DNA from: an uncultured Porphyromonadaceae bacterium
GTDB lineage: Bacteria > Bacteroidota > Bacteroidia > Bacteroidales > Muribaculaceae
DNA length: 50,937 bases
Assembly (NCBI GenBank): GCA_902489275.1
Contig: CABTZK010000015.1
Span: 1 to 50,937, forward strand
Reading direction: 5' to 3'
Position 1 is the first letter of the stretch. The number at the start of each line of letters is the position of its first letter. Under the pieces are notes generated by a model. It was not told the DNA's origin and did no database searches. It was given only the letters and a program-made list of their open reading frames with translations. The position numbers and the translations under genes are program-made. Positions 36,673-45,090 of the stretch are shown piece by piece.

Positions 36673-36703
36673 CAAAAGTAGGGCGATGGGGCTGCCCCTG
36701 CAA
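36673..36703 (-). promoter_or_regulatory. TonB receptor promoter, Bacteroidetes type
   Basis: On the minus strand TTG (36701-36703), 20 nt, then TACTTTTG (36673-36680), an exact consensus match, about 160 nt before the receptor ATG. Confidence 0.65.
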
Positions 36704-36816
36704 TCGCCTTCTTTGGGTATTCCTGCCCCCTGCTCATTACCCATTCATGGGATGCGGGCCAACACGCGGATTCCAAAACGCCGGGAAATCCCCCCCCCTT
36801 TAGTGATTTTTCTTTT

Positions 36817-37665
36817 CTATCGCAGGAATTCTCTCATTTCTTCTATTCGGGATAGCGCCTGCCGCCGTCCATGGCTGTAGACGCGCCACATGGCATCGGG
36901 GTCGTGGCTCACGCGGCTGATTTCTAACTTCTCCTCGGGGCGGAACACGAGGACGCGCCCGGCTTGCTCCTGCTGCTTGACGTAGGCCGTCTGCGCGTTG
37001 TACATCTTGTAGCGCTCGGCCATAGCCCTGGCAAGGCGCGGATAGCTGTGGTGGCGCATTCTCACCAGCGCATTGAGCCGGAATGGCCTTTTAACATAGC
37101 CATCGGGCTGGGTGAGTATCACGATATTGCGGTCATAGCCCTTGCTTTCCAAGAACTTGAGTGGAATCGAGTCGGTCATGCCACCATCGAGCAGCTTGCG
37201 GCCGTCGAGGTCAACGACCGTCGACACAATCGGCATTGATGCCGAGGCGCGTATCCACTCCAACGTCTTGTCGGGGTCTTCGCGCTCCATGAGGTGGTAA
37301 ACGGGGGTTCCTGTCACAACATCGGTACACACGGTGTAGAAGCGCATGGGGTTGGCAAAAAACGTGTCGAAGTCAAACGCGTCAAACTCCATGGGCACCG
37401 TGTGATAACAAAACCGCGCATGATAGAGGTTTCCCGTGAGCAACAGCGAGCGCAGCGAGCAATACCGCTTGTCGCGCGCAAAGCGCTGGCTGTAGCGCAA
37501 GGCACGCCCAGGCTGGCGCGATTTCATATTGACCCCGAAACAGGCTCCCGCACTCACGCCCACAGCGCCATCGACGGTGATGCCGCTCTCCATCATCACA
37601 TCAAGGATGCCGCAGGTGTACATTCCCCGCAGCGCCCCGCCCTCAAGCACAAGTCCTTTTTTCAT
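36817..37665 (-). CDS. Patatin-like phospholipase
   Basis: A 282-residue soluble lipid acyl hydrolase of the patatin/RssA group. It has the Ser-Asp dyad motifs: oxyanion loop LEGGALRGMYTCGIL, nucleophile GVSAGACFG (GxSxG), and catalytic DGGMTDSIPL (DGG). The C-terminal third (RMRHHSYPRLARAMAERYKMYN) is typical of bacterial patatins of this size. The start at ATG 37665 (MKKGLVLEGGA) fits the family; an upstream 33-codon extension would cross the promoter. The -7 box TAATTTTG ends only 5 nt from the ATG, suggesting a leaderless transcript. Substrate and physiological role are unknown. Confidence 0.9.
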   Translation of the reverse strand: MKKGLVLEGGALRGMYTCGILDVMMESGITVDGAVGVSAGACFGVNMKSRQPGRALRYSQRFARDKRYCSLRSLLLTGNLYHARFCYHTVPMEFDAFDFDTFFANPMRFYTVCTDVVTGTPVYHLMEREDPDKTLEWIRASASMPIVSTVVDLDGRKLLDGGMTDSIPLKFLESKGYDRNIVILTQPDGYVKRPFRLNALVRMRHHSYPRLARAMAERYKMYNAQTAYVKQQEQAGRVLVFRPEEKLEISRVSHDPDAMWRVYSHGRRQALSRIEEMREFLR

Positions 37666-37670
37666 CACCA

Positions 37671-37678
37671 CAAAATTA
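37671..37678 (-). promoter_or_regulatory. -7 element abutting the patatin gene start
   Basis: TAATTTTG on the minus strand, followed by TGGTG and the ATG. Transcription would start at or inside the start codon. No TTG is found at the standard -33 distance, so the promoter is less certain than the others. Confidence 0.4.
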
Positions 37679-37802
37679 GCAAAATTCTTCCATAAACCAC
37701 TCGGCAATCCCCTGCAAAACCCATCCTCGCCAGCCCACCAGCTTGCACTCGGGAACAACGGCATTTTGGGTTAGTCCAAGCGCCGCTGCCCGCTCCACGC
37801 CC

Positions 37803-38390
37803 TCATTTCGGTTCTTTGTCATCATCGTGCACCATGTCGAGCAACCGATCAAACCACGATGCCAGCGGAGCGGGGCTGCTCATCAGGCCACCATTATATT
37901 GCAGGTTGAGCATTGAGAAACGCACACGCTGACGGGGAGAATATTTTTTGTTGTATTGAGCCAAACTACTTCCATTGATATTCCCCTCAGCTTTCACCTC
38001 GATGGGAATAATGTCAGTCTCCCATTGTAGCACAAATTCAATTTCGGCTATACCGCTTGAGGTCCAATAGCCAATCGGCTTCTTGTCCATGAGTGGAATA
38101 AGAGACTGCAACACAGCGTTTTCGGCTAAAGCGCCCTTAAATTCCGTGTAGTTGGCAATAGGGTCGGTGACGACAGCTGCTGGCAGATTGGCCAATCGGC
38201 GGAGCAATCCGCAGTCACTGGCATAAACCTTGAACGCATCGGCTTCCTCGTATGCACTCAATGGCATGCCTGGCTTGCTGATGCTATACACCCGGTGTAT
38301 CATTCCAGCATCCTCCAACCACATGAGTGCGTCTTCATAGTCCTTGGAACGGGCGCCAGTTTTAATGACTTTGTAGATAAATTTGCGATT
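37803..38390 (-). pseudogene. Remnant of an AAA+ ATPase with DUF4143 C-terminus
   Basis: Only the C-terminal ~195 residues of a DUF4143 (COG1373-like) ATPase remain. The frame opens just after a TAG at 38391-38393 with NRKFIYKVIKTGARSKDYED, then ALMWLEDAGMIHRVYSISKPG, SAYEEADAFKVYASDCGLLRRLA, and the nuclease-like end with IEFVLQWETDIIPIEVKAEGN. The whole N-terminal ATPase domain with its Walker motifs is absent upstream; a strong hairpin lies there instead. A 173-codon frame from ATG 38324 could still be translated but would lack half the conserved region. Composition is more AT-rich than its neighbours. Such ATPases of unknown role are often present in many copies in Bacteroidales. Confidence 0.75.
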
Positions 38391-38488
38391 CTATTTAGAT
38401 TCTTCACAATGAAGAAATGCAACTTTTGGATATAATCATCAAGGGGTAAAGATTCCATTGGGCTGGCGCGCTCGTGGGCATTGTGAGC

Positions 38489-38525
38489 AACGATGAGGGC
38501 ACGCGCGTGGCGTGCCCTCATCGTT
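38489..38525. terminator. Terminator-like hairpin downstream of cydB
   Basis: A perfect 16-bp stem AACGATGAGGGCACGC / GCGTGCCCTCATCGTT with a 5-nt loop. It lies about 120 nt beyond the cydB stop and marks the edge of the ATPase remnant. Nothing else is seen between 38526 and 38647. Confidence 0.65.
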
Positions 38526-38647
38526 AGTTTGGTGATGGGGAATGGCTCTCATTGCAATGCGTCACGGGGGGGATTATCGGCCTGAGGCCCTCCTTTCGTT
38601 CCCGTGCCGATGTCGAGCACATCTTTCTTCAGCACCTCATCCGTCCA

Positions 38648-39790
38648 TCAATACTTTTCTTCGGGATCGGCTTCCTGCATCTCTTCCCTGGTAATCTTCA
38701 CATGGTCGATGCTGTGCCAAGCGTAGAAGATGTAAGCCAGCACGAAAGGCACCAGGATCGACACCCAACTCATCACCTCAAGCGTGAATAGGCTCGAACT
38801 GCTATTGCGAATGCTCAAACTGCTGTTCACATCCACGAGCGAGGGATAGTAGGCCGTGCCATTGAAGCCCAGTGTGAAGAACAAGGTGAGGACAACCAGC
38901 ACCGTGCCGATGCCTGCAAACCAAATGCCCCCGCTGAAATTCTTCTTGAGCAGGGTCTTTCCAATGCCAAAGAGCACCATGACCACGCCAACGAGCAGGA
39001 TCACGAGATTCCACCACATTTCGAGGAAGTTGTGCAAATATTTGTAATCTACCCACTCGGCATTGCCATTGTCGTCGATTTTCACACCTTTGGCGGTGAG
39101 GATAAGCGCTGCCACGGTGAGGAAGAGCAGCACGAAAATGCTGCCGTCGACGGCGAGGTGCTTGCGCTGCGAGGCGCGGGTCTCGTCATCATTGATGTTG
39201 TTGATAAAGTAGAGCGATGCCAGCGTGCGGGCTAAAAAGAACACCATGAAGCCAAAGAGGATGTTTTTCCACGAAGCAATGGCCTCCAGGCCGTGCCCTG
39301 CCCCCCAGGAGGAAATGGCCGAGTTGGCCACATCAAGCACTTTGCTCTTGGTCACCGTGAACTCGCAGCCAAAGAACATGCCGCCCACAGCCACTCCCAG
39401 CAGCACGGGGCCTAAAACGCCATTGACGAAGAGCAGCCCGTCGAAAAACTTGGTGCCATAGACGTTGCCCTTCTTGGTGCGGTACTCGTAGGAGACCGCC
39501 TGAACCACAAAACTGAACAGGATGAGCATCCATAGCCAATAGGCACCGCCGAAACTGGTAGAATAGAACAAGGGAAAAGAGGCGAAAAAAGCTCCGCCAA
39601 AGGTGACTAACGTGGTGAACGTGAATTCCCACTTGCGCCCGAGCGAGTTGACCATCATGGTGCGGCGGTCATGATCCTTGACGCACACAAGTATCGACTG
39701 CCCCCCTTGCACAAAGAGCAAGAAGACGAGCAGCGCACCCAACACCGAAATAATCATCCACCAGTAATTTTGAAGAATATAGTAAGTCAT
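38648..39790 (-). CDS. cydB: Cytochrome bd ubiquinol/menaquinol oxidase subunit II
   Basis: The 380-residue second subunit of the bd-type terminal oxidase, a polytopic inner membrane protein. It starts with a helix in which QNYWWMIISVLGALLVFLLFVQGGQ is typical of CydB. Conserved features include NSLGRKWEFTFTTLVTFGGAFFASFPLFYSTSFGGAYW and the NGVLGPVLLGVAVGGMFFG segment. It follows cydA by 117 nt. The complex reduces traces of O2 to water with menaquinol and lets strict anaerobes of this order respire nanomolar oxygen. Confidence 0.93.
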   Translation of the reverse strand: MTYYILQNYWWMIISVLGALLVFLLFVQGGQSILVCVKDHDRRTMMVNSLGRKWEFTFTTLVTFGGAFFASFPLFYSTSFGGAYWLWMLILFSFVVQAVSYEYRTKKGNVYGTKFFDGLLFVNGVLGPVLLGVAVGGMFFGCEFTVTKSKVLDVANSAISSWGAGHGLEAIASWKNILFGFMVFFLARTLASLYFINNINDDETRASQRKHLAVDGSIFVLLFLTVAALILTAKGVKIDDNGNAEWVDYKYLHNFLEMWWNLVILLVGVVMVLFGIGKTLLKKNFSGGIWFAGIGTVLVVLTLFFTLGFNGTAYYPSLVDVNSSLSIRNSSSSLFTLEVMSWVSILVPFVLAYIFYAWHSIDHVKITREEMQEADPEEKY

Positions 39791-39907
39791 AACTATTGTA
39801 TTAAAAATTGATAAGTTTGATTGTAAGACTGACGGGGGGCAAGCGAGGAAACGCCCCTTGCGCTCTGCCGATTCACACCCCCGCCGTCTCAGGTGATGCC
39901 TGCCGGT

Positions 39908-41485
39908 TTATAGTTTCGCAAGGTCGAGGTCAGTTTTAGACTTCTTGGAAATTTGTTTCATAATAATGCTGATGTCGGCAATGAGCAATGCCGTGAAAAC
40001 GGCTGCAAAAATCCAAAAAGTCACCTGCACGTGACTCGCATTCAGGTCGCTAACGGCAACCTTGTTGGGCATCAAGTCCTGAATGGTCCAAGGCTGCCGG
40101 CCCACTTCGGCCACAATCCAGCCGCAAGCCGAGCACAAATAGGTGATGGGAATGGTGATGATGGCCAGGATGTGCCATCCGCGCGCCCACTTAGCGTTCT
40201 CGATAAGTTGGCGCTTGTAGACAAAGAGCAGCGCCAACAGCAAGAACAGGAGCAAGTAGCCGCCTGAAATGACCATGAAGTGAAAAGTGTAGAACGTGAG
40301 CGCCACAGGAGGCACTGCCTCTTGCGGGCTGTCGAGATAGCCGTAGCCAAAGTAGCGGAAGTTCTCGTCGAGCGTTTTGTTGATGCCGTCGAGAGCGGCC
40401 TTGTCGTCGCTGCGAAGGGCGGTTTCATAGTTCCTCACCGCCTCCTGAGCCTGCTTGCCACGATTGATGCGCTCCTGGAAAGAGACTGCGGGAACAGGAT
40501 TCCCTTGGCTATCCTTGTCCACTCCATTGATCAGGTCGCTGATGCCAGGCACAAACGACTGCGAGTCATGATTGGCAAGAAGCGAAAGCCCGTAAGGGAT
40601 CGAGACTTTGAACAAGTAGGGATCCTCTTGGTTATCGACCGTCTTGGAAGGGTTCAGGATGCCAAACGCCACGATGCTCTGCGCGTTATCGCCCTGGTAA
40701 AGTCCCTCCATGGCTGCCAGTTTCATGGGCTGCCGCTCGCTCACGGTCACAGCACTCATGTCGCCCGTGACGAAAGTCATCACAATGCCAACCACGCCTA
40801 CCCAGGCTCCCACCTTGAGGCTGCGGTAGCAATGCTCCACGTTGCGCTTCTTGAGCAGCATCCAGCCACACACGCCTACCACGAAAGTGCCTGCCAGCAC
40901 CCATGCGCTCAGCACCGTGTGTGAGAATTTACTCATCGCCATGGGCGATGACACCACTCCCCAGAAGCTCGTCATCTCGTTGCGCATGGTCTCGGGGTTG
41001 AAGTGGCAGCCCACCGGGTCCTGCATCCAAGCGTTGGCCACGAGAATCCACAGAGCCGATAGCGAGGCCCCGATAGCCGTGAGCCAGGTAGAAGCCAGGT
41101 GGAACCTGGGGCTCACGCGCTTCCACCCGAAGAACATGACAGCGATAAAAGTCGACTCCAAGAAGAAAGCGAGAATGCCTTCCACGGCAAGTGGCGCGCC
41201 AAAGATGTCGCCCACAAACCAGCTATAGTTCGACCAGTTGGTGCCAAACTCAAATTCCATAATGATGCCCGTGGCAACGCCAATGGCAAAGTTCACGCCG
41301 AAAAGTGTCATCCAGAACTTGGTGGTGGCAAGCCATTTCTCGTCGCGGTTTCGATAGTAGATGGTCTCCATGATCGCAACAATCACACCCAGTCCCAGGG
41401 TGAGCGGGACAAACAGCCAGTGATAGATTGCAGTGAGCGCGAACTGCGCGCGCGACCAGTCTACGAGGTTCATTAATTCGTTCAT
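39908..41485 (-). CDS. cydA: Cytochrome bd oxidase subunit I
   Basis: The 525-residue haem-bearing subunit, containing haems b558, b595 and d. The N-terminal DWSRAQFALTAIYHWLFVPLTLGLG includes the conserved histidine of the high-spin haem site. The GRQPW motif (IVAEVGRQPWTI), diagnostic of bd oxidases, is present, as are FWMTLFGVNFAIGVATGIIMEFEFGTNW and the quinol-binding loop. It precedes cydB and follows a DUF4492 gene on the same strand, the order usual in Bacteroidetes. Confidence 0.94.
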   Translation of the reverse strand: MNELMNLVDWSRAQFALTAIYHWLFVPLTLGLGVIVAIMETIYYRNRDEKWLATTKFWMTLFGVNFAIGVATGIIMEFEFGTNWSNYSWFVGDIFGAPLAVEGILAFFLESTFIAVMFFGWKRVSPRFHLASTWLTAIGASLSALWILVANAWMQDPVGCHFNPETMRNEMTSFWGVVSSPMAMSKFSHTVLSAWVLAGTFVVGVCGWMLLKKRNVEHCYRSLKVGAWVGVVGIVMTFVTGDMSAVTVSERQPMKLAAMEGLYQGDNAQSIVAFGILNPSKTVDNQEDPYLFKVSIPYGLSLLANHDSQSFVPGISDLINGVDKDSQGNPVPAVSFQERINRGKQAQEAVRNYETALRSDDKAALDGINKTLDENFRYFGYGYLDSPQEAVPPVALTFYTFHFMVISGGYLLLFLLLALLFVYKRQLIENAKWARGWHILAIITIPITYLCSACGWIVAEVGRQPWTIQDLMPNKVAVSDLNASHVQVTFWIFAAVFTALLIADISIIMKQISKKSKTDLDLAKL

Positions 41486-41574
41486 AAGTAATATTATTTT
41501 GGTTTTTTATTGTTTCTGGTTTTGAAGCTGTTCTTGAGTTTTTGGGGATATTAGCCTTTTGCGCTTGGTGAAAG

Positions 41575-41829
41575 TCACCTCGGCTTGGTGAGCTGCTCCT
41601 TGACGTAGGCGGCCTTCTCCTGGTCATTCGCTCCTTTACCGCTCAGGAAATCGGGAAAGAAAATCCAACGCAAAATCAAGAAGAAAATGACCAGCTTAAT
41701 GCCAATAATCACCCAAAGCGTTTTCCCGACAGTCATGTTCCTGAAACCGTCGTAGTAGAGGTAAAATACTTTGGTTAGGAAATTGCGCTCTACTTTCGTT
41801 GCCGATGAAACTTCGCCATCTTTCATCAT
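41575..41829 (-). CDS. DUF4492 small membrane protein upstream of cydAB
   Basis: An 84-residue protein with one membrane helix (VGKTLWVIIGIKLVIFFLILRWIFF), preceded by the DUF4492 signature FYLYYDGFRNMTVGKTLW. It is conserved in front of cydAB in Bacteroidetes and may help assemble or stabilise the bd oxidase, like CydX/CydZ-type small subunits, though this is not shown. A GTG at 41832 precedes two ATG codons; any of the three may start translation. It lies 89 nt before cydA and 24 nt after a consensus promoter. Confidence 0.85.
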   Translation of the reverse strand: MMKDGEVSSATKVERNFLTKVFYLYYDGFRNMTVGKTLWVIIGIKLVIFFLILRWIFFPDFLSGKGANDQEKAAYVKEQLTKPR

Positions 41830-41852
41830 CACATAATAGACTTAATGATTTA

Positions 41853-41882
41853 CAAAATTACAAAATTGATGTGAATTTACAA
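41853..41882 (-). promoter_or_regulatory. DUF4492-cydAB promoter, Bacteroidetes type
   Basis: On the minus strand TTG (41880-41882), 19 nt, then TAATTTTG (41853-41860). The leader would be about 15-20 nt. Confidence 0.6.
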
Positions 41883-42040
41883 ATGTTTTTTTCGGTTTTC
41901 ATGATTTTTTACACCTAATTTATTATGAGCGTGGGAGCTCACATTAAACTTCACCGGCTCTTTCTTGTCTAATGATAAAACTAAAAATGAAACGAAAAGA
42001 GGACTTTCTAACTTACTACTTTTTTTAATACATCACAACA

Positions 42041-42757
42041 ATGAAATCAAATGGATGGATCCTTGAGGCGGCAATAGTCGCTGTGGGAATTGCAATTTTG
42101 GGATTATGCTTGAAATCAGGCATTGACAATTTTGTCAACAAAGACCGCAAGGTCACTGTAAAAGGCTTGTCGGAGAAAGACGTTCCTGCCAACTTCGTGA
42201 GCTGGCCCATCACCCTCAAAGAGACGGGCGACGACATTCAAACCTTGTACACGGTCATGAACGGAAAGGTGAACACGGTTGTGGAGTTCTTGAAACGGAA
42301 CAAAGTTCAAGGCAGCGAAATCAGCGTGGCTCCACCCATTGTGGCCGACCAGAACACCAACAGCTACAGTGGTAATGAGAAGAGCGGGCGCTACACCATC
42401 ACGCAAGTCGTCACCGTGTCGAGCAGCAACGTGAATCTCGTGAAAGGTATCATCCTCAAGCAAGGCGACCTGCTGGCCCAAGGTGTGGCCGTGATCAACA
42501 CCGACGGCTATGACGGCACGGGAGGCGTGCGCTACGAGTACACCTCATTCCAGCGCATGAAGCCCAAGATGGTGACAGAGGCCATTGGCAACGCCCGCTC
42601 CACAGCCGAGCAGTTTGCCAAGCAGTGCGACAGCAAGCTCAACAAGATTGAGACAGCCAACCAAGGCGAGTTCTCCATCGAGAGCAAGGACCAGAACACG
42701 CCCTGGATCAAGACCCTGCGTGTGGTCTCTACCGTGACCTACTCGCTCAAGAACTAA
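42041..42757 (+). CDS. SIMPL-domain (DUF541) protein
   Basis: A 238-residue protein with an N-terminal membrane anchor or signal (GWILEAAIVAVGIAILGLCLKSGI) and a periplasmic SIMPL/DUF541 domain. Family features include DRKVTVKGLSEKDVPANFVSWPI, NTVVEFLKRNKVQGSEISVAPP and ATGAGCCGNARSTAEQFAKQCDSKLNKI-like segments in the second half (IGNARSTAEQFAKQCDSKL). Proteins of this family have been linked to outer membrane or oxidative-stress functions, but no biochemical role is settled. It is a single gene, with a GC-rich hairpin 32 nt beyond its stop and no clear promoter consensus. Confidence 0.8.
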   Translation: MKSNGWILEAAIVAVGIAILGLCLKSGIDNFVNKDRKVTVKGLSEKDVPANFVSWPITLKETGDDIQTLYTVMNGKVNTVVEFLKRNKVQGSEISVAPPIVADQNTNSYSGNEKSGRYTITQVVTVSSSNVNLVKGIILKQGDLLAQGVAVINTDGYDGTGGVRYEYTSFQRMKPKMVTEAIGNARSTAEQFAKQCDSKLNKIETANQGEFSIESKDQNTPWIKTLRVVSTVTYSLKN

Positions 42758-43097
42758 CTGGCACACACTGACACAAAACATGCCCGCGGCGCCCGCCCCC
42801 CTCTTCACAAGACTTGGGCGGGCGCATGGCTCTTGCCCAGCCGCCACACCGACACATGACGAGGGAAAAAACGCCACGTTTCACAACGCGGCGCCGTAAA
42901 AGGAAAAATAATATAAAATAAATACGGTACTATCTGGTTAACGACACAAAGATAATCATTTCTTTTCAACAGGCAAGGCACCGCCCCCCATTTCCACCTC
43001 ATCGGCCGAGCAGCCACGGCCCGATTGGGCATCTCAATCGCCTATGCCAATGGCCATTACGGGCAATCTTGATTTTTAGTTAGAAAACAACTTATTT
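42758..43097. other. Spacer upstream of the dap operon
   Basis: About 340 bases without a gene. Besides the hairpin at 42789-42825 it holds an AT-rich patch (42900-42970) and a GC-rich patch (42980-43060). I see no lysine riboswitch or other known leader upstream of the dap promoter. Confidence 0.4.
42789..42825 (+). terminator. GC-rich hairpin after the SIMPL gene
   Basis: GCGCCCGCCC pairs with GGGCGGGCGC (10 bp) around a 17-nt loop, 32 nt after the stop. There is no U-tract, so it may be a weak terminator or an mRNA-end stabiliser. Confidence 0.5.
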
Positions 43098-43100
43098 ATT

Positions 43101-43130
43101 TTGCCCAGTCAAGAATAATCAGTAACTTTG
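43101..43130 (+). promoter_or_regulatory. dap operon promoter, Bacteroidetes type
   Basis: TTG (43101-43103), 19 nt, then TAACTTTG (43123-43130). Transcription would begin near 43137 and cover dapE-like to dapF. Confidence 0.65.
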
Positions 43131-43188
43131 CATCCAACATGATTGAGAATCATAGCCATAGGTTTACTTGAAATTTGTTGTTAACACT

Positions 43189-44295
43189 ATGTTTATCAAA
43201 GCTCAACACCACAATTCACACCTTGGGAGCAGCCACCCGTCGGGAATGGACACCGACCTGTTTAAAAGCATGCTTGCCCTTGACTCCACATCGGGCCAGG
43301 AGCGCACGCTGGCTGAGCAGCTGGCTGGGCAACTGGGCGAACGCTCGACGTGCAGCGTGCAAGCGTTCGAGGTGGGCGACGGGACACTCAACCTGCTCTT
43401 CACGTGGGGAAGCACTCCCCAAGTGGTCTTTTGCACCCATTTAGACACCGTACCCCCCTTTATCGCCCCCCGCTTTGAGCCGCTTCCCAATGGCGACCTC
43501 AAAGTCAATGGCCGCGGCAGCTGCGACGCCAAAGGGCAGATTTTTGCCATGTTCTCGGCTTGCCAGGCTCTTGAGCGAGAAGGGTTCACGGGATTTGGGC
43601 TGCTCTTGCTGGCTGGCGAGGAGACGGGGTCGCATGGGGCAAAAGCCTACGCGCGGCACGGGCGCGGCGCAAAATATGTGGTTGTGGGCGAGCCCACGGA
43701 CAACAAGATGGTGAAGGCCAGCAAGGGCACAAAGGCTTTCAACATCACCATCGAGGGCAAGCGTTGCCACTCGGGCTACCCCGAGCAGGGCGACAGCGCC
43801 GTCGAGCGCTTCGTGGACTTCGTGAACCAGCTTCGCGCAATCCCGTTCCCCACCGACGAGGTGACAGGGGCGACGACCTATAACATTGGGCAGCTACAAA
43901 GCGACAACCCCCAAAACGTGCTGAGCGACAACGTGCAGTTCAAACTCTACTTCCGCACGACACAAGCCAGCGACGCGCAAGTGGTTCAAGCGATGGAGAA
44001 ACTGCAAAGCGAGCGCATCCACATCGAGGCGCTGGGCGGCGACACGCCGATGAGCTACCTCACACTCGACGGCTTTGAGACAACGACCGCGGCTTTTGGC
44101 AGCGATGCGCCCCGGCTCGACAACTTCGAGTGCCGCATGCTGTGCGGGCCCGGGTCGATTCTCGTGGCGCACCAAGACTGCGAGCACGTGCTCATGAGCG
44201 AGTTGGAGCAGGCACGCGACCAGTACGTGGCCATCTTCAAGCGCCTCACCCTCCAAGACAAAAAACATCAAACAGGAAAAAACAGAACACAATGA
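43189..44295 (+). CDS. M20-family amidohydrolase, probable DapE
   Basis: A 368-residue zinc-dependent deacylase. Metal and active-site motifs are CTHLDTVPP (H84, D86), NGRGSCDAKGQIFAM, LLAGEETGSHGA and GEPTDNK, followed by the dimerisation domain (FNITIEGKRCHSGYP). By sequence it could be DapE (succinyl-diaminopimelate desuccinylase), ArgE, or the acetylcitrulline deacetylase of Bacteroides. As first gene of a lysine operon that includes dapD, it is most likely DapE. Its stop overlaps the dapB start (ATGA at 44292-44295), so translation is coupled. Starts at 43189 or 43246 are possible; the TTG at 43168 is less likely. Confidence 0.82.
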   Translation: MFIKAQHHNSHLGSSHPSGMDTDLFKSMLALDSTSGQERTLAEQLAGQLGERSTCSVQAFEVGDGTLNLLFTWGSTPQVVFCTHLDTVPPFIAPRFEPLPNGDLKVNGRGSCDAKGQIFAMFSACQALEREGFTGFGLLLLAGEETGSHGAKAYARHGRGAKYVVVGEPTDNKMVKASKGTKAFNITIEGKRCHSGYPEQGDSAVERFVDFVNQLRAIPFPTDEVTGATTYNIGQLQSDNPQNVLSDNVQFKLYFRTTQASDAQVVQAMEKLQSERIHIEALGGDTPMSYLTLDGFETTTAAFGSDAPRLDNFECRMLCGPGSILVAHQDCEHVLMSELEQARDQYVAIFKRLTLQDKKHQTGKNRTQ

Positions 44296-44999
44296 AAGAT
44301 ATGAATCACACATTATCAGCAAAAATCGTGATTAGCGGTTACGGGAAAATGGGAAAAATGGTGGAGCAAGTGCTTCGTCAAAAAGGCATTGAATGCCTGG
44401 CCAAGACCGATGATGTGGCGGCCATCGACGACGCGCTGGCCCGGGATGCCATTTGCATCGACTTCACCACACCGGCCGCCTTCAGGAAAAACTATCCCCT
44501 GCTCGCACGCAAATTCAAGGCGGTGGTCGTGGGCACAACTGGGTGGTACGACATCAAAAGCGACGTGTTTCAGGCTTTCGCTAAGGCTGGCACGACGCTC
44601 ATCTGGGCCTCAAACTTCTCGGTGGGCGTGAACGTGATGACGGCGGCCGTGAGACTCATGTCGAGCCTGCTCGGCCAGACAGGCGGCTACAGCCCCTACG
44701 TGGTCGAGAAGCACCACATCCACAAACTCGACGCGCCAAGCGGGACGGCCAAGACGCTGTGCGAAAACGTGAAAGCGGCCATGGGCGTAGAGCCTGCGGT
44801 GTCGAGCGTGCGCGTGGGCGAGATTCCCGGCATCCACACGGTGGGATTTGAGGGCCTCAACGATCGCCTCACGATAGAGCACGAGGCTTTCTCCCGCGAA
44901 GGCTTCGCGCAAGGAGCCGTGCTGGCGGCAGCCATGACTCAAGAGGTCGAGCCGGGCAGCGTCCACGAGTTCCAAGAGCTCTTCATGAGCCGGCGCTAA
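44292..44999 (+). CDS. dapB: 4-hydroxy-tetrahydrodipicolinate reductase
   Basis: A 235-residue NAD(P)H-dependent reductase making tetrahydrodipicolinate. The Rossmann motif is ISGYGKMGKMVEQVL. CIDFTTPAAFRKNYPL, VVGTTGW and ASNFSVGVNVM follow; the catalytic site is VVEKHHIHKLDAPSGTAKTL with the His pair and the substrate-binding Lys. The product is shorter than E. coli DapB, as usual for Bacteroidetes. An apparent upstream extension in this frame is antisense-like coding shadow of the preceding gene; the ATG at 44292 overlaps the previous stop. dapA follows after 91 nt. Confidence 0.93.
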   Translation: MKDMNHTLSAKIVISGYGKMGKMVEQVLRQKGIECLAKTDDVAAIDDALARDAICIDFTTPAAFRKNYPLLARKFKAVVVGTTGWYDIKSDVFQAFAKAGTTLIWASNFSVGVNVMTAAVRLMSSLLGQTGGYSPYVVEKHHIHKLDAPSGTAKTLCENVKAAMGVEPAVSSVRVGEIPGIHTVGFEGLNDRLTIEHEAFSREGFAQGAVLAAAMTQEVEPGSVHEFQELFMSRR

Positions 45000-45090
45000 A
45001 CATCAAGCCCCGCCCGACACAAGCCCTCGGGGCATCGGCTCAAGCTAAAAATCATTCAAAAAATAAAAATACCACATAATATATCACATC

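Noticed and set aside
36513..36680. Cobalamin riboswitch upstream of the TonB receptor
   Set aside because: No GCCACTG box or matching pattern was seen on the receptor strand, although the leader is structured.
41930..41960. Inverted repeat GTG-GGAGCT-CAC upstream of the SIMPL gene as an operator
   Set aside because: Only three base pairs outside a palindromic AGCT centre, no promoter nearby; too short to support.
44130..44291. N-terminal extension of DapB
   Set aside because: These codons overlap the M20 peptidase in another frame, are Arg-rich and non-conserved. The ATGA junction at 44292 marks the real start.
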